Assembly: GCF_009870785.1 (NCBI RefSeq)
Contig: NZ_WTWX01000014.1
Coordinates: 44,238 to 108,237, forward strand
Source of the DNA: Paenibacillus sp. An7
GTDB taxonomy: Bacteria; Bacillota; Bacilli; Paenibacillales; Paenibacillaceae
DNA: 64,000 nt
Direction: 5' to 3'
Of this stretch, positions 32,702 to 41,165 are shown in pieces; within the stretch, counting starts at the first letter, position 1, and each line of letters opens with the position of its first letter. A program made the translations under genes and the position numbers. The notes under the pieces are model-generated. The model saw only the letters and a program-made list of their open reading frames with translations, made no database searches and had not been told where the DNA came from.

Positions 32702-33742
32702 ATGAGTAAATCTATGGCTGCACCCCAAAGAGGCCCGAGTAAACAAGGCTTCTTCCTAGGGATTGGTATTACCCTTGCTATCGCGCTTGTTGCAAGATTT
32801 TTAGCAATGCTTCCTTTTTTAAGTATTATGGGCCAGCTTGTTCTTGCGATCTTGCTGGGGATGCTTTACAGGGCATTTTTCCCTATTCCTGAGAACGCCT
32901 CAGGCGGCATATCATTCTCCAGTAAAAAGCTGCTCAGGTACGGGATTATTCTGCTGGGAGTTAGACTTAACCTCGCAGATGTAATTGAAGCAGGACCGAA
33001 AGTGCTGGCTATTGCCATTATCAATATTATTTTTGCTATTGTAGTGATCTATGTACTGGCGCGAGTCTTCAAAGTGGATCAGAAGCTGGGGATTCTGACG
33101 GCTTGCGGAACGGCCATCTGCGGAGCAGCTGCCGTGGTTGCGATCTCTCCTCAGTTAAAGGCAAGTGATGAAGATACAGCCATAAGCGCGGCTACGGTCG
33201 CTATACTTGGCACCATTTTCACTTTACTCTATACGCTATTGTACCCTGTACTTGGACTTTCTGCATCTGGATACGGCATCTTCTCTGGTGCGACGCTTCA
33301 CGAAATAGCTCATGTCATTGCCGCGGCAGATCCGGGCGGACAAAGTGCAGTAGATTTAGCGGTAATTGTGAAATTGTCCCGCGTTGCTATGCTTGTTCCG
33401 ATTGCTATCGTAATTGGGATGTGGAGCGCTCGTAAGGAACGCATCGAGCACGGCGGAAGCGCGAAAATGAGTCTTCGTGATATACCTATTCCTTGGTTTA
33501 TTGTTGGTTTCTTGGTGATGAGCGGTATTAACACACTGGGGATTATCCCATCTGCTATGGTTTCTTATATCATTACGATTTCTTATCTTTTGATTGGTAT
33601 GGCAATGGCTGGACTCGGACTTGGTGTTCAGTTCTCTACATTTAGAAAAAAAGGACTGCCTTCGTTTATTGCTGGCGGGATCGGCTCGATTCTGTTGTCT
33701 CTACTTGGTTTTGCACTCGTACATTTATTCGGACTTGCTTAA
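32702..33742 (+). CDS. YeiH/UPF0324-family putative sulfate exporter
   Basis: A 346-residue membrane protein with about ten hydrophobic segments and the family motifs LLRYGIILLGVRLNLADV, GTAICGAAAVVAISP and LHEIAHVIAAADPGG. The family is annotated as putative sulfate exporter from limited evidence. I start at the ATG at 32702, 9 bases after AAGGAG; a frame from 32597 would overlap the divergent LysR gene start. It is monocistronic and ends at a terminator overlapping the convergent anti-sigma gene. Confidence 0.9.
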   Translation: MSKSMAAPQRGPSKQGFFLGIGITLAIALVARFLAMLPFLSIMGQLVLAILLGMLYRAFFPIPENASGGISFSSKKLLRYGIILLGVRLNLADVIEAGPKVLAIAIINIIFAIVVIYVLARVFKVDQKLGILTACGTAICGAAAVVAISPQLKASDEDTAISAATVAILGTIFTLLYTLLYPVLGLSASGYGIFSGATLHEIAHVIAAADPGGQSAVDLAVIVKLSRVAMLVPIAIVIGMWSARKERIEHGGSAKMSLRDIPIPWFIVGFLVMSGINTLGIIPSAMVSYIITISYLLIGMAMAGLGLGVQFSTFRKKGLPSFIAGGIGSILLSLLGFALVHLFGLA

Positions 33743-33750
33743 TAATAAAC

Positions 33751-33785
33751 AAGCCCTTGGGATCATTGATCCGCAAGGGCTTTCA
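33751..33785. terminator. Terminator shared with the convergent anti-sigma gene
   Basis: AAGCCCTTGGGATC / GATCCGCAAGGGCTT is a long stem with small mismatches. The right part is inside the last codons of the minus-strand anti-sigma-like gene. Confidence 0.7.
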
Positions 33786-34572
33786 TATTCTCTATAAATT
33801 CATCATAAGGTATCTCTTCTATAGCTGAAGAATTCGGTGTAGGTTCGATGGAAGACACAAGATTATCTGCTGAAACCACGTATATACTCTGGGCTTCTCC
33901 TGCTAGGTGATACGTATCTAATTTTTCTGTTTTCTTCAAAAAAAGCACGACTCGATCTTCTGTCTCAAGGGGAAGAGTAGTCAGATTTACTGTCTCACTT
34001 AGGTTGATTTTTAGTGCGCTCGGCACCTCATTTACGTGAGAGATAATGATATTCTCCACATCACCTTGCAGAGTAAGTCCACCCTGATTTGGATTTGTTA
34101 TTTTCAGCTCCACAATCAGATCTGCTTCCTTAACCAAATCTCGTAACCAAAGTTCCTGGTCCGAAAATCTCACTTTGGATTGATCCTCTTTAAATAATGA
34201 GTCTGCCATCTCCTCATGTTGTTTAGCGTTTCTATTCGTTTCTTTTTCATTCATGGAGTAAGGCTCGCTATCCGTTGATTCCGCTGTGGACTCGGCAGAT
34301 GGGCCAGCTTTGCTCATACTGATCAATTCTGGCTTGCTGGGTGTAAGTTCATTACCGGGCAGAAACCACCATACTGCGGCTATAAGAGTGCTGCATACAG
34401 CGACACTCGGCAGGATGCGTCTTAGCCAAACGTTTTTTTTCTTGGGAACCGGTGTTTGTGAAATGTGCTGCACCGCCTGAATTACTTGCCGTTTATGCTC
34501 TTCCGTGAAAGGTTCATCTCCAAAAGGATCCTCTTTAACCCGTTTTTCCCACTCTTCAAGATGTTTTGTCAT
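33763..34572 (-). CDS. Putative membrane anti-sigma factor
   Basis: A 269-residue protein encoded directly after an ECF sigma factor with a 4-base overlap. The N-terminal ~50 residues are charged and cytosolic (LEEWEKRVKEDPFGDEPFTEEHKRQV). One membrane helix lies at about residues 53-71 (ILPSVAVCSTLIAAVWWFL). A Ser/Glu-rich linker and an extracellular domain of ~150 residues follow. This topology and gene order fit a membrane anti-sigma factor that holds its sigma factor until an external signal. No zinc-binding HxxxCxxC motif is seen, so it is not of the ZAS type. The identity rests mainly on context. Confidence 0.7.
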   Translation of the reverse strand: MTKHLEEWEKRVKEDPFGDEPFTEEHKRQVIQAVQHISQTPVPKKKNVWLRRILPSVAVCSTLIAAVWWFLPGNELTPSKPELISMSKAGPSAESTAESTDSEPYSMNEKETNRNAKQHEEMADSLFKEDQSKVRFSDQELWLRDLVKEADLIVELKITNPNQGGLTLQGDVENIIISHVNEVPSALKINLSETVNLTTLPLETEDRVVLFLKKTEKLDTYHLAGEAQSIYVVSADNLVSSIEPTPNSSAIEEIPYDEFIENMKALADQ

Positions 34573-35144
34573 TCTGCCCGCCTCCCTAGTTCTTTTTGTA
34601 CTTTTTCCTTTGCTCTGGAAAGACGCGATTTCACTGTACCCTCTGATATGTGGAGGATCTTTGCGATCTCATGAATTTTCATTTCATATTTTAAAGCAAG
34701 AATGAGTACTTCCCGCGATTTGACAGACAGGCTCATAATAATCTCCCATATCGAATCCTCATAGTGTTGTTCCATGACGATAGACTCGGCAGAAGGGGCT
34801 ATTCGACTATGCGATGAAAAAGCACTGCTTTCCGCTGTTTTTTCATCATCTGTCGAATAAAGTTTACTGCCGAGGCTCTGACGAAAGAAACGAGATCTTC
34901 GGTAAGAATGAACAGTATTTCGTGTGATGGTGATCAGCCATGTTTTGAGTGAAGCCTCACCCCGGTAGGTGTGAATTGCTTGATAGGCCTTAATAAAAAC
35001 CTCTTGCGAAATATCATCGGCATGGTCCCGGCTTCCGGTCAGAAAAAAAGCATAATTCCATACGTCGTTACCAAAGTCGTCCATGATTTGATATAAAGTA
35101 TCGTTATCCAGCGTAACTGCATGTTTAAGATCGCTGTAATCCAA
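34569..35144 (-). CDS. ECF-type RNA polymerase sigma factor
   Basis: A 191-residue extracytoplasmic-function sigma factor. Region 2 shows WNYAFFLTGSRDHADDISQEVFIKAYQAIHTYRGEASLKTWLITITRN. Region 4 shows SVKSREVLILALKYEMKIHEIAKILHISEGTVKSRLSRAKEKV. The start is TTG at 35144, with GAGGTG 7 bases upstream. It overlaps the anti-sigma gene by 4 bases. A GGAACTT-N16-GTCTAT sequence just upstream (35164-35194) looks like an ECF-type promoter, which would make the operon autoregulated. Confidence 0.92.
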   Translation of the reverse strand: MDYSDLKHAVTLDNDTLYQIMDDFGNDVWNYAFFLTGSRDHADDISQEVFIKAYQAIHTYRGEASLKTWLITITRNTVHSYRRSRFFRQSLGSKLYSTDDEKTAESSAFSSHSRIAPSAESIVMEQHYEDSIWEIIMSLSVKSREVLILALKYEMKIHEIAKILHISEGTVKSRLSRAKEKVQKELGRRAE

Positions 35145-35163
35145 GCTTGCTCACCTCACTACT

Positions 35164-35194
35164 CTATAGACTACATGATGTCGAAATAAGTTCC
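35164..35194 (-). promoter_or_regulatory. Candidate ECF-type autoregulated promoter
   Basis: On the minus strand GGAACTT (35194-35188) is followed after 16 bases by GTCTATAG. The AAC-containing -35 and GTC-containing -10 are typical of ECF sigma promoters. The predicted transcription start is within ~20 bases of the TTG start, leaving a very short leader. Confidence 0.45.
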
Positions 35195-35403
35195 TAGATG
35201 CGAAGGTGCGAAGATGTTCTTCATCACAACACATATATAATTTCGTGCTAAAATAAAAGAATGGAGCAGAACTGATTTTAAAAGTAATGTCTGTACCTGT
35301 AAAGAGAGGTTAGAGATAGACCAGAGATAGAACAAGATCTGAAATGGGTAATGTACTTAGTACATTTCTATAAGGATCACATCAAGGAAGGAGAAAAGAC
35401 ATC

Positions 35404-35781
35404 ATGAAGAAATACGGTCTTATGTTAGGCGTGTTATTGATCTTGATTCTATCTGCTTGTTCGCAGAAGGAAGAATTACCGCCCTATGCGGATAGCTTGA
35501 CAGGGAGTAGTGAAGTGCTGATTCGCCAGGAAGAAGCATCTAAGACCATCACGGATGAACAAGAATTATCGGCTATGGTTGCTCTCTTAAACCAGGGCAA
35601 GGCGATCGACCCGCCTAAGGAATCTCAGGGGATTGATCCGGAGAGTGCGAAAGAAGCAGTTCTTATGCATTTTCCAAACGTGGATCTTGTATATATTGGG
35701 GACGGCTATGTACTGAGCGGGCTTGATGGCACGTATTATGAAGTCCCGCAGGACATTGAAAATTATCTGAAGATTAAATAG
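35404..35781 (+). CDS. Small lipoprotein of unknown function
   Basis: A 125-residue lipoprotein. The signal peptide KKYGLMLGVLLILILSAC has its lipobox cysteine at residue 19. The mature part is acidic and ends in a compact domain (DLVYIGDGYVLSGLDGTYYEVP). I do not recognise the family. GAAGGAG is about 10 bases before the ATG. It lies 16 bases before a nitroreductase gene and is probably co-transcribed with it. It lies divergent from the ECF sigma operon and might be one of its targets, but that is only proximity. Confidence 0.75.
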   Translation: MKKYGLMLGVLLILILSACSQKEELPPYADSLTGSSEVLIRQEEASKTITDEQELSAMVALLNQGKAIDPPKESQGIDPESAKEAVLMHFPNVDLVYIGDGYVLSGLDGTYYEVPQDIENYLKIK

Positions 35782-35797
35782 AAGGGGTGAATGCAAA

Positions 35798-36541
35798 ATG
35801 AACGACACAATCAATCTATTAATGAATCACAAGTCCATTCGAAAATACAGAAATGAACCCGTGACAGAGGAACAGCTAGAAACGATCATAGCGGCAGGAC
35901 AAATGGCCTCGTCTTCGAGTAACGTACAAGCCTATAGTGTGATAGCAATCACCGATTCGGAGCTGAAAGCCAAGCTTGCAGGTCTTGCGGGGAATCAAGC
36001 TTACATAAACGAGTGCCCTGTTTTCCTCGTGTGGTGTGCAGATATGTACAGACTTCGTGAAACCGCTGCAACACAGGCGGCAGGGGCAGAAACCTACGAA
36101 GATACGATGGAGAACTTTACGGTGGCTACCATTGATGTAGCTCTCGCTGCACAGAATGCAGCTGTGGCAGCGGAATCGCTGGGACTCGGTGTTGTTTACA
36201 TTGGCGGAATCCGTAATAACATCGAAGAAGTTTCAGACGTGCTTGGTCTTCCTGAGCTCATGTACCCCGTATTTGGTATGTGCCTTGGTGTACCCGATCA
36301 GGAACCTGTGCTGCGTCCGCGTCTTCCGTTGAAAGCTGTTTTGCATAGAAACGGTTATGACAAAGAGCAGTCTCTTGCCGGGGTAAAAGAGTATGATGAG
36401 ACTTTATCGGCTTACATGCGTGAACGTTCTGACGGAAAGCAGTCTGCTACCTGGTCTGAGATGATGGCGAAGCGGCTAACACAGCCTGCTCGTCTTCAGT
36501 TGAAATTTTTCCTTGAAGGTAAGGGATTTATGAAACGATAG
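35798..36541 (+). CDS. NfsA/NfrA-type flavin nitroreductase
   Basis: A 247-residue FMN-dependent NADPH oxidoreductase of the nitroreductase family (Frp/NfsA-like subgroup). It has the FMN-binding HKSIRKYRNEPV near the N-terminus, AAGQMASSSSNVQAYSVIAI, AAQNAAVAAESLGLGVVYIGGIRNN, and the C-terminal basic motif LQLKFFLEGKGFMKR. It reduces flavins, quinones or nitroaromatics in the cytosol. AGAAGGGGTG precedes the ATG. It is the second gene after a small lipoprotein gene. Confidence 0.9.
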   Translation: MNDTINLLMNHKSIRKYRNEPVTEEQLETIIAAGQMASSSSNVQAYSVIAITDSELKAKLAGLAGNQAYINECPVFLVWCADMYRLRETAATQAAGAETYEDTMENFTVATIDVALAAQNAAVAAESLGLGVVYIGGIRNNIEEVSDVLGLPELMYPVFGMCLGVPDQEPVLRPRLPLKAVLHRNGYDKEQSLAGVKEYDETLSAYMRERSDGKQSATWSEMMAKRLTQPARLQLKFFLEGKGFMKR

Positions 36542-36568
36542 TATTGAATTTAATTTGTTATACGAATG

Positions 36569-36612
36569 AAAAAAGGAGAGCCCCCGCAATAGATTGCGAG
36601 GGGCTCTCCACG
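36569..36612 (-). terminator. Terminator of the thiamine-precursor operon
   Basis: GGAGAGCCCC / GGGGCTCTCC with an inner GCAAT/ATTGC arm. The A-run on its left becomes a T-run on the minus strand. It lies 39 bases after the TatD-type gene. Confidence 0.9.
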
Positions 36613-36650
36613 TATGTAGATCGAGTATTAACGCGTACGTAAACTATGAA

Positions 36651-37457
36651 TTATAGGTTGTAAAACTGTTTTGTGTTCTTATAAAACAGTTCTGCCGCGA
36701 CTTCAAGTTTAACCCCAGTGACATCACACCAGGCACGAATCACGTCTTTTACCATCCGGGGATGGGTTTTATGAGCAGCAAAAGGCCCCTCAAAAGGCCA
36801 TGGACCATCGGTCTCTGCCATGATTTGATCATGCGGATATTTGCTTGCCAGATCCTGAATTTCTTTTTCATATACAAGATCGGGTGTAAACGAAATAAAA
36901 TACCCATTCTCGGCCATTCTGTGTATGGTATCATCGGACCCCTTAAACCAGTGGAAATGGGCTTTTTTTACTTGATGCTCCTCAAGCAAATCACAAGCGA
37001 TATCTGCATCCTCATACACGGCATGGAGAATAATTGGCTTATTATGCTTCTTAGCAAAGATAATAAACTGCTCCAGCATGAAGATATAAGGGTCCATATC
37101 AAAAGGCTGTCCTGCTTTTTCCGCTTCTATTCTTGAATAGTAGGGAAGTCCAACCTCCCCAACAGCAATCATGGAATCCGTGTGATTCTCCATCCAGTCC
37201 AGTAGTTCATTCAGCTGTTCTGTACTTGGAATGGATTGCTCGGGATGATATCCATAAGCAGGATAGATTAAGTCAGGCGCAGCGGCAGCTGCTCTCTCTA
37301 TTTTTTGGCAAGAGGCAAGCTGAGTAGAGACTGCAATTACTGATTTCACTCCATTTGGAGCAAGAGACAACCGCAGCGGCTGTATATCATCCTCATACTG
37401 ATCGAGGTGAATATGTGCATCAATAACCGGACATCCAAAATCTTCGGCTTGCTGCAA
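36651..37457 (-). CDS. TatD-family metal-dependent hydrolase at the end of the TPP operon
   Basis: A 268-residue TIM-barrel hydrolase of the TatD group. Metal ligands are visible in VIDAHIHLDQY, VGEVGLPY (Glu), ILHAVYEDAD (His), AHFHWFKG (His) and MAETDGPWPFEG (Asp). TatD proteins are described as nucleases, but the fold is that of amidohydrolases. It starts with TTG at 37457, 8 bases after AAGGAGGTG, and follows the ABC ATPase gene by 24 bases, so it belongs to the TPP-riboswitch operon. A role in hydrolysing a thiamine-pyrimidine precursor brought in by the transporter is possible (see findings) but unproven. Confidence 0.88.
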   Translation of the reverse strand: MQQAEDFGCPVIDAHIHLDQYEDDIQPLRLSLAPNGVKSVIAVSTQLASCQKIERAAAAAPDLIYPAYGYHPEQSIPSTEQLNELLDWMENHTDSMIAVGEVGLPYYSRIEAEKAGQPFDMDPYIFMLEQFIIFAKKHNKPIILHAVYEDADIACDLLEEHQVKKAHFHWFKGSDDTIHRMAENGYFISFTPDLVYEKEIQDLASKYPHDQIMAETDGPWPFEGPFAAHKTHPRMVKDVIRAWCDVTGVKLEVAAELFYKNTKQFYNL

Positions 37458-37481
37458 GTGTTCTTCACCTCCTTGTCTAGA

Positions 37482-38279
37482 TTACAATGAGCGGCTTCGT
37501 TCTTTTTCCGCACGTAACCAGCCTGACATCTGTCTCTTTAATGCAAGAAAGTCAGGGTGTTCGATAATTTCTTCTTGTCTTGGTCTTGCAAAAGGAACCT
37601 GAATCTCATGAAGAACGGTGGCAGGCCGGCTGGAAAATACATAAATTCGATCAGACAGTAGTAACGCTTCTTCAATATTATGAGTAATAAAAAGCACTGA
37701 TCGGCGGTACTGTTCCCATATACCGAGCAGCCATTCCTGCATCTCACTTCTCGTGAGCGCATCGAGCGCACTAAACGGCTCATCAAGCAGCATGAGCTCC
37801 TGAGGGCTCAGCAGCGCGCGTACAAAAGCGGCCCTCTGCTGCATCCCGCCAGAGAGCATATGGGGATAGGCATGTTCGAAACCTTCAAGGCCTGCTTGTC
37901 TAATCCAGTGGAGGATCTCATCTTCATTAAGCTTCCCGCTCTTAGCAGCATGCTTTCGAGGAGCGACCTCACTAGAAAGCTTGATATTATCTAAGATTGT
38001 ACGCCAAGGAAAAAGGGCCGGTTGCTGTGGCATATAGCTGATATGCCCTCGTTCTCCTGTTACCACTTCTCCATTCATATGAATACTTCCTGCCCCGGGA
38101 GCAAGAAGACCGCCAATAATTTGGAATAGAGAGCTCTTGCCGCTGCCGGAAGGACCGACAATAGAGACGAATTCTCCCTTCTGAACCGTAAGTGAAATAT
38201 CGTTAAGGACCTGGAGATTTTTCTTCTTCTCTCGGAAGGAGAGAGCAATCTCTCTGGCTTCTAGAGCGGGTACATTCAT
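37482..38279 (-). CDS. thiZ: Thiamine-precursor ABC transporter ATPase
   Basis: A 265-residue ABC ATPase of the nitrate/sulfonate/taurine type. It has Walker A GPSGSGKSSLF, signature MLSGGMQQRAAF, Walker B LMLLDEPFSALD and the switch histidine in FITHNIEEALL. It energises import by the ThiXYZ-type system for pyrimidine precursors of thiamine. AAGGAG is 10 bases before the ATG. It lies 74 bases after the permease gene; that gap holds no hairpin I can see. Regulation is by the upstream TPP riboswitch. Confidence 0.88.
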   Translation of the reverse strand: MNVPALEAREIALSFREKKKNLQVLNDISLTVQKGEFVSIVGPSGSGKSSLFQIIGGLLAPGAGSIHMNGEVVTGERGHISYMPQQPALFPWRTILDNIKLSSEVAPRKHAAKSGKLNEDEILHWIRQAGLEGFEHAYPHMLSGGMQQRAAFVRALLSPQELMLLDEPFSALDALTRSEMQEWLLGIWEQYRRSVLFITHNIEEALLLSDRIYVFSSRPATVLHEIQVPFARPRQEEIIEHPDFLALKRQMSGWLRAEKERSRSL

Positions 38280-38353
38280 ATGCAGTTATCTCCTTTCCAC
38301 TCCGAAATGAATTGTTCATTTGCTGAAACTGCTGCAGAAATATTATTTACATT

Positions 38354-39115
38354 TTATTTCATATTTGCTCCTCGCCAGCGGATAAGTATCTTCTCCAGAA
38401 GAGCGATGATTGCAAATAAGACTAGACTTAAGAGGACAATGATGGCCATAGCGACAAATACCCGGTCCGTGCGATAGGCGGATTTTTGAAGCATCATATA
38501 ATAACCGATGCCGCGATCGGTTCCAATCCATTCCGCAATGACAGCACCCATAACACTGTAGGTAGCGGCAATTTTCACGCCGGAAAAGACCGATGGAAGG
38601 GCATGGGGTACTTCTAATTTTCGAAAAATTTGTGCTTTACTTGCTCCAGCCATTCGCATGTAGTTCATCATTCCCCGATCGGTCTGCATCAGTCCATCCA
38701 TGGTGGATACGGCGACAGGGAAGAAGCAAACCAGCGTAATGACAATGATTTTCGGAAGCAGCCCAAAGCCAAACCAGATCATGAGCAGAGGAGCCAGAGC
38801 GATCGTCGGTATATTTTGACTAAGAATAAGCAGTGGGTATAAGGCCGACTTTAAGAACGGGACGAGATGAAGTAGCATCGCCGTAAGAAGTCCAACGCCC
38901 GTACCAATGAAGAATCCAAGTAAAGTTAGCTGAACCGTAGCCCAGGTATGCTGGGTGAGACTTGCAGCCTCTGCAATCGCTTCTTTCGTAATATCAGCAG
39001 GGCTCGGCAGGATCCACTTCTCAATATGAAAAAGCGGCACGGCAATTTGCCACACCGCTAAGAAGAGGATAACTGCCATAAGAGGCGGCCATACGCTTTT
39101 CCACCAAGAACTCAT
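38354..39115 (-). CDS. thiX: Thiamine-precursor ABC transporter permease
   Basis: A 253-residue integral membrane permease with six hydrophobic segments and the BPD_transp_1 EAA-like loop MRMAGASKAQIFRKLEVPHALPSVFSGVK. It is the channel subunit paired with the ATPase downstream and the NMT1-type binding protein upstream. Its ATG overlaps the stop of the MTH1187-type gene by 4 bases. Confidence 0.9.
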   Translation of the reverse strand: MSSWWKSVWPPLMAVILFLAVWQIAVPLFHIEKWILPSPADITKEAIAEAASLTQHTWATVQLTLLGFFIGTGVGLLTAMLLHLVPFLKSALYPLLILSQNIPTIALAPLLMIWFGFGLLPKIIVITLVCFFPVAVSTMDGLMQTDRGMMNYMRMAGASKAQIFRKLEVPHALPSVFSGVKIAATYSVMGAVIAEWIGTDRGIGYYMMLQKSAYRTDRVFVAMAIIVLLSLVLFAIIALLEKILIRWRGANMK

Positions 39116-39405
39116 GGGCGATATTTCTCCGTAAGACCTTCCATACTGATTCCGCCAGGATAATGAGCGATTTTAATCTGAGAGATTACACTCGGACTGC
39201 CTGCTTCAATCAGTACTTCATGCATTTGACGGACCACCTCAAGCAGCTCTGGAAGTTCTCCTTCGAGTGTGGTCTCGAGCGGATTGACCTGATATGTAAG
39301 TCCGGACTGCTGAATAACTTCAATGGCTTTGTCTACATAAGGAATGGAATCTTCTCCATTTGGTGTTTTCGGTATGACCTGAATGCTGAGTAGTGTTTTT
39401 GCCAT
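39112..39405 (-). CDS. Thiamine-binding MTH1187/YqgV-family protein
   Basis: A 97-residue protein of the Thiamine_BP family (MTH1187/YqgV): SIQVIPKTPNGEDSIPYVDKAIEVIQQSGLTYQVNPLETTLEG. Small ferredoxin-like proteins of this group bind thiamine or its pyrimidine part in the cytosol, like YkoF. GAAGGTGAT precedes the ATG. It lies between the binding-protein and permease genes of the TPP-regulated operon, so it may hand over the imported ligand or act as a sensor. Confidence 0.88.
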   Translation of the reverse strand: MAKTLLSIQVIPKTPNGEDSIPYVDKAIEVIQQSGLTYQVNPLETTLEGELPELLEVVRQMHEVLIEAGSPSVISQIKIAHYPGGISMEGLTEKYRP

Positions 39406-39449
39406 GATGAATCACCTTCTCTTTCTTTATAAGTTAGGAAACAACCAGA

Positions 39450-40475
39450 TTATTCAGTTGGTAAAAATTCATTTGTGTACGCTTTTTCTACTTCCAGCGG
39501 CTGATCGAGAAGCCCGTGCTCTACCATCCAATCTGAGTAGTTCTGCCATACTTCTGCTTTTTGCTCACCCCAGCGAGAAGCATCATCCTGATATTTAGGA
39601 CTCAGCCATTTTTGACTGGCAAGCACTAGCTCTTCATCAAGATCGGGTACCGCTGCACTTAGGATCCCAGCAGCCTCTTCCGGATGTGTAGTGGCATACT
39701 CATAACCTTTCGTAGTTGCACGCATAAATGCTTTTACAAGTTCTGGGTCACCGTTAATCGTCTTTTCATTAGAGATCAGAACTGGTGTATAGTAATCAAG
39801 CTTCTCAGAGTAATCTTTGACATAGAACATATCAATAGCCTCACCGCGCAGCTCAGCCTCAATTCCGGTCCAGCCATAGAAGATCCATGCAAAATCAATA
39901 TCACGCTTGATCGCTGTGAAGAAATCGGCATCGCCCATGTTCACGTTTTTGACCTTATCTACGTCGGCGCCTTCGAGACCCATAATCGTATCAAGAACGG
40001 CAGAATCGATCGGAGAACCCCAGCCGCCATAAGTTTTACCTTCAAAATCTTTAGGTGACTTGATGTTCCGATCAGCAGGAGCAGCAAATCCGGATGTATT
40101 GTGCTGGATTACCGCCGCGATCGACACAATAGGGACCCCTTGGGTACGAGCCTGAGTGACACCTTCCTGATAACTTACTCCAAAAGGCACTTCACCAGAA
40201 GCGACCATGGTATCTGCACCCGCTTGTCCAGGCTGAATAATCTCAACATGTAGTCCTTCTGCTTTGTAAAATCCTTGATCTACCGCCGCATAAAGACCGG
40301 TATGATTCGTGTTTGGGGTCCAATCAAGTACTACCTTAATATCGCGGAGTGATTCACCCTCTGTGTTTTCTCCTGCCCCGCTTTGTGCTCCCGAGCTGCC
40401 ATTGCCGGCATTACCACAGGCGGTAACGATAGTGAGCATAGCAAGCAGCAAGAACAAGCCTAACTTTTTCTGCAA
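39450..40475 (-). CDS. thiY: Thiamine-precursor-binding lipoprotein (NMT1/ThiY-like)
   Basis: A 341-residue lipoprotein with signal peptide LGLFLLLAMLTIVTAC (Cys about residue 20) and a Gly/Ser/Ala linker. The NMT1 (THI5-like) fold is marked by KVVLDWTPNTNHTGLYAAVDQGFYKAEGL. ThiY proteins bind the formylated aminopyrimidine precursor of thiamine. The start is TTG at 40475 after AAAGGAGAGGG. It is the first gene after a TPP riboswitch and terminator, which fits a thiamine-repressed importer. Confidence 0.9.
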   Translation of the reverse strand: MQKKLGLFLLLAMLTIVTACGNAGNGSSGAQSGAGENTEGESLRDIKVVLDWTPNTNHTGLYAAVDQGFYKAEGLHVEIIQPGQAGADTMVASGEVPFGVSYQEGVTQARTQGVPIVSIAAVIQHNTSGFAAPADRNIKSPKDFEGKTYGGWGSPIDSAVLDTIMGLEGADVDKVKNVNMGDADFFTAIKRDIDFAWIFYGWTGIEAELRGEAIDMFYVKDYSEKLDYYTPVLISNEKTINGDPELVKAFMRATTKGYEYATTHPEEAAGILSAAVPDLDEELVLASQKWLSPKYQDDASRWGEQKAEVWQNYSDWMVEHGLLDQPLEVEKAYTNEFLPTE

Positions 40476-40541
40476 TGTTTCCCTCTCCTTTAGATATCTT
40501 AGATGTCTTTAGAATGCACCTGAAAGCTACCTTTTCATCAT

Positions 40542-40571
40542 AAAAAAAGCATCCCGAATCGGGATGCTCTT
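40542..40571 (-). terminator. Riboswitch expression-platform terminator
   Basis: On the minus strand GAGCATCCCGATTCGGGATGC is followed by seven T, between the TPP aptamer and thiY. It is the likely off-state terminator. Confidence 0.9.
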
Positions 40572-40628
40572 GTACGTAAGGGAATGGGTATACTTCTTCA
40601 TGAAATAGTAAGCCCAAATATATTTCTC

Positions 40629-40726
40629 CATTCCTACGCTGGCATTATCCAGATCAGGTTACAGGGTACGTATCTGCACGTAATTTACGGATACTATCTC
40701 AGCCGGCTTCACCAGCACCCCTTGAG
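40629..40726 (-). promoter_or_regulatory. TPP riboswitch (THI element)
   Basis: On the minus strand the element runs GGGGTGCTGG, GAAGCCGGCTGAGATAG, then ACCCTGTAACCTGATCTGG, ATAATGCCAGCGTAGGAA. The CTGAGA and ACCTGATCTGGATAATGCCAGCGTAGG segments are the conserved TPP-binding parts. A TATAAT -10 lies at 40730-40735 just upstream. Binding of TPP should favour the terminator at 40542 and switch off thiYXZ. Confidence 0.97.
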
Positions 40727-40877
40727 TACATTATAAAGTTAAGGTGTTACAACCATGTATTATAGTCTTATATCAGAGGCGTGTCCAGATGATAAGACAG
40801 AGCAGGGTAAAAACAGTAACTATAAGGTATCTGCGAGTGAACTTAATTAATTCGTTCACATCGAAGGAATAAAGAGG

Positions 40878-40906
40878 TTGCGAATCGGGGAAAGCTACAT
40901 TATAAT
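40878..40906 (+). promoter_or_regulatory. serS leader promoter
   Basis: TTGCGA (40878-40883), a 17-bp spacer and TATAAT (40901-40906), giving a transcription start near 40913. Confidence 0.75.
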
Positions 40907-40912
40907 TATGCC

Positions 40913-41130
40913 AATTGAAAATCGGTGACCATGCCAATGAAGAGATTCCAACTCGGAGGTATTTTCGTTAAGGGAAGATGGACATTCCCTAAGTTAATCG
41001 GCACCGCCCGTTATCGCGGAACCAAAGTGATTGAAATGTACACAGATCTTTGTTCATTTCAATAAATTGGGTGGCACCGCGAGCATATAGAGCGCTCCTC
41101 GTCCCAAGGGATGAGGGCGCTCTTTGTCTT
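40913..41130 (+). promoter_or_regulatory. T-box leader of serS
   Basis: The conserved T-box TGGGTGGCACCGCG lies at 41068-41081. It is preceded by a TTGAAATG/CATTTCAA stem (41035-41062) and followed by a terminator stem GAGCGCTCCTCGTCCC / GGGATGAGGGCGCTC with a T-rich tail (41090-41130). A Stem I domain is formed by CGGTG/CACCG pairing. The specifier codon could not be assigned by eye; serine is inferred from the downstream gene. Confidence 0.93.
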
Positions 41131-41165
41131 TCTTTATAAAAAATAACGAGAGGGATGTGGGCGGT

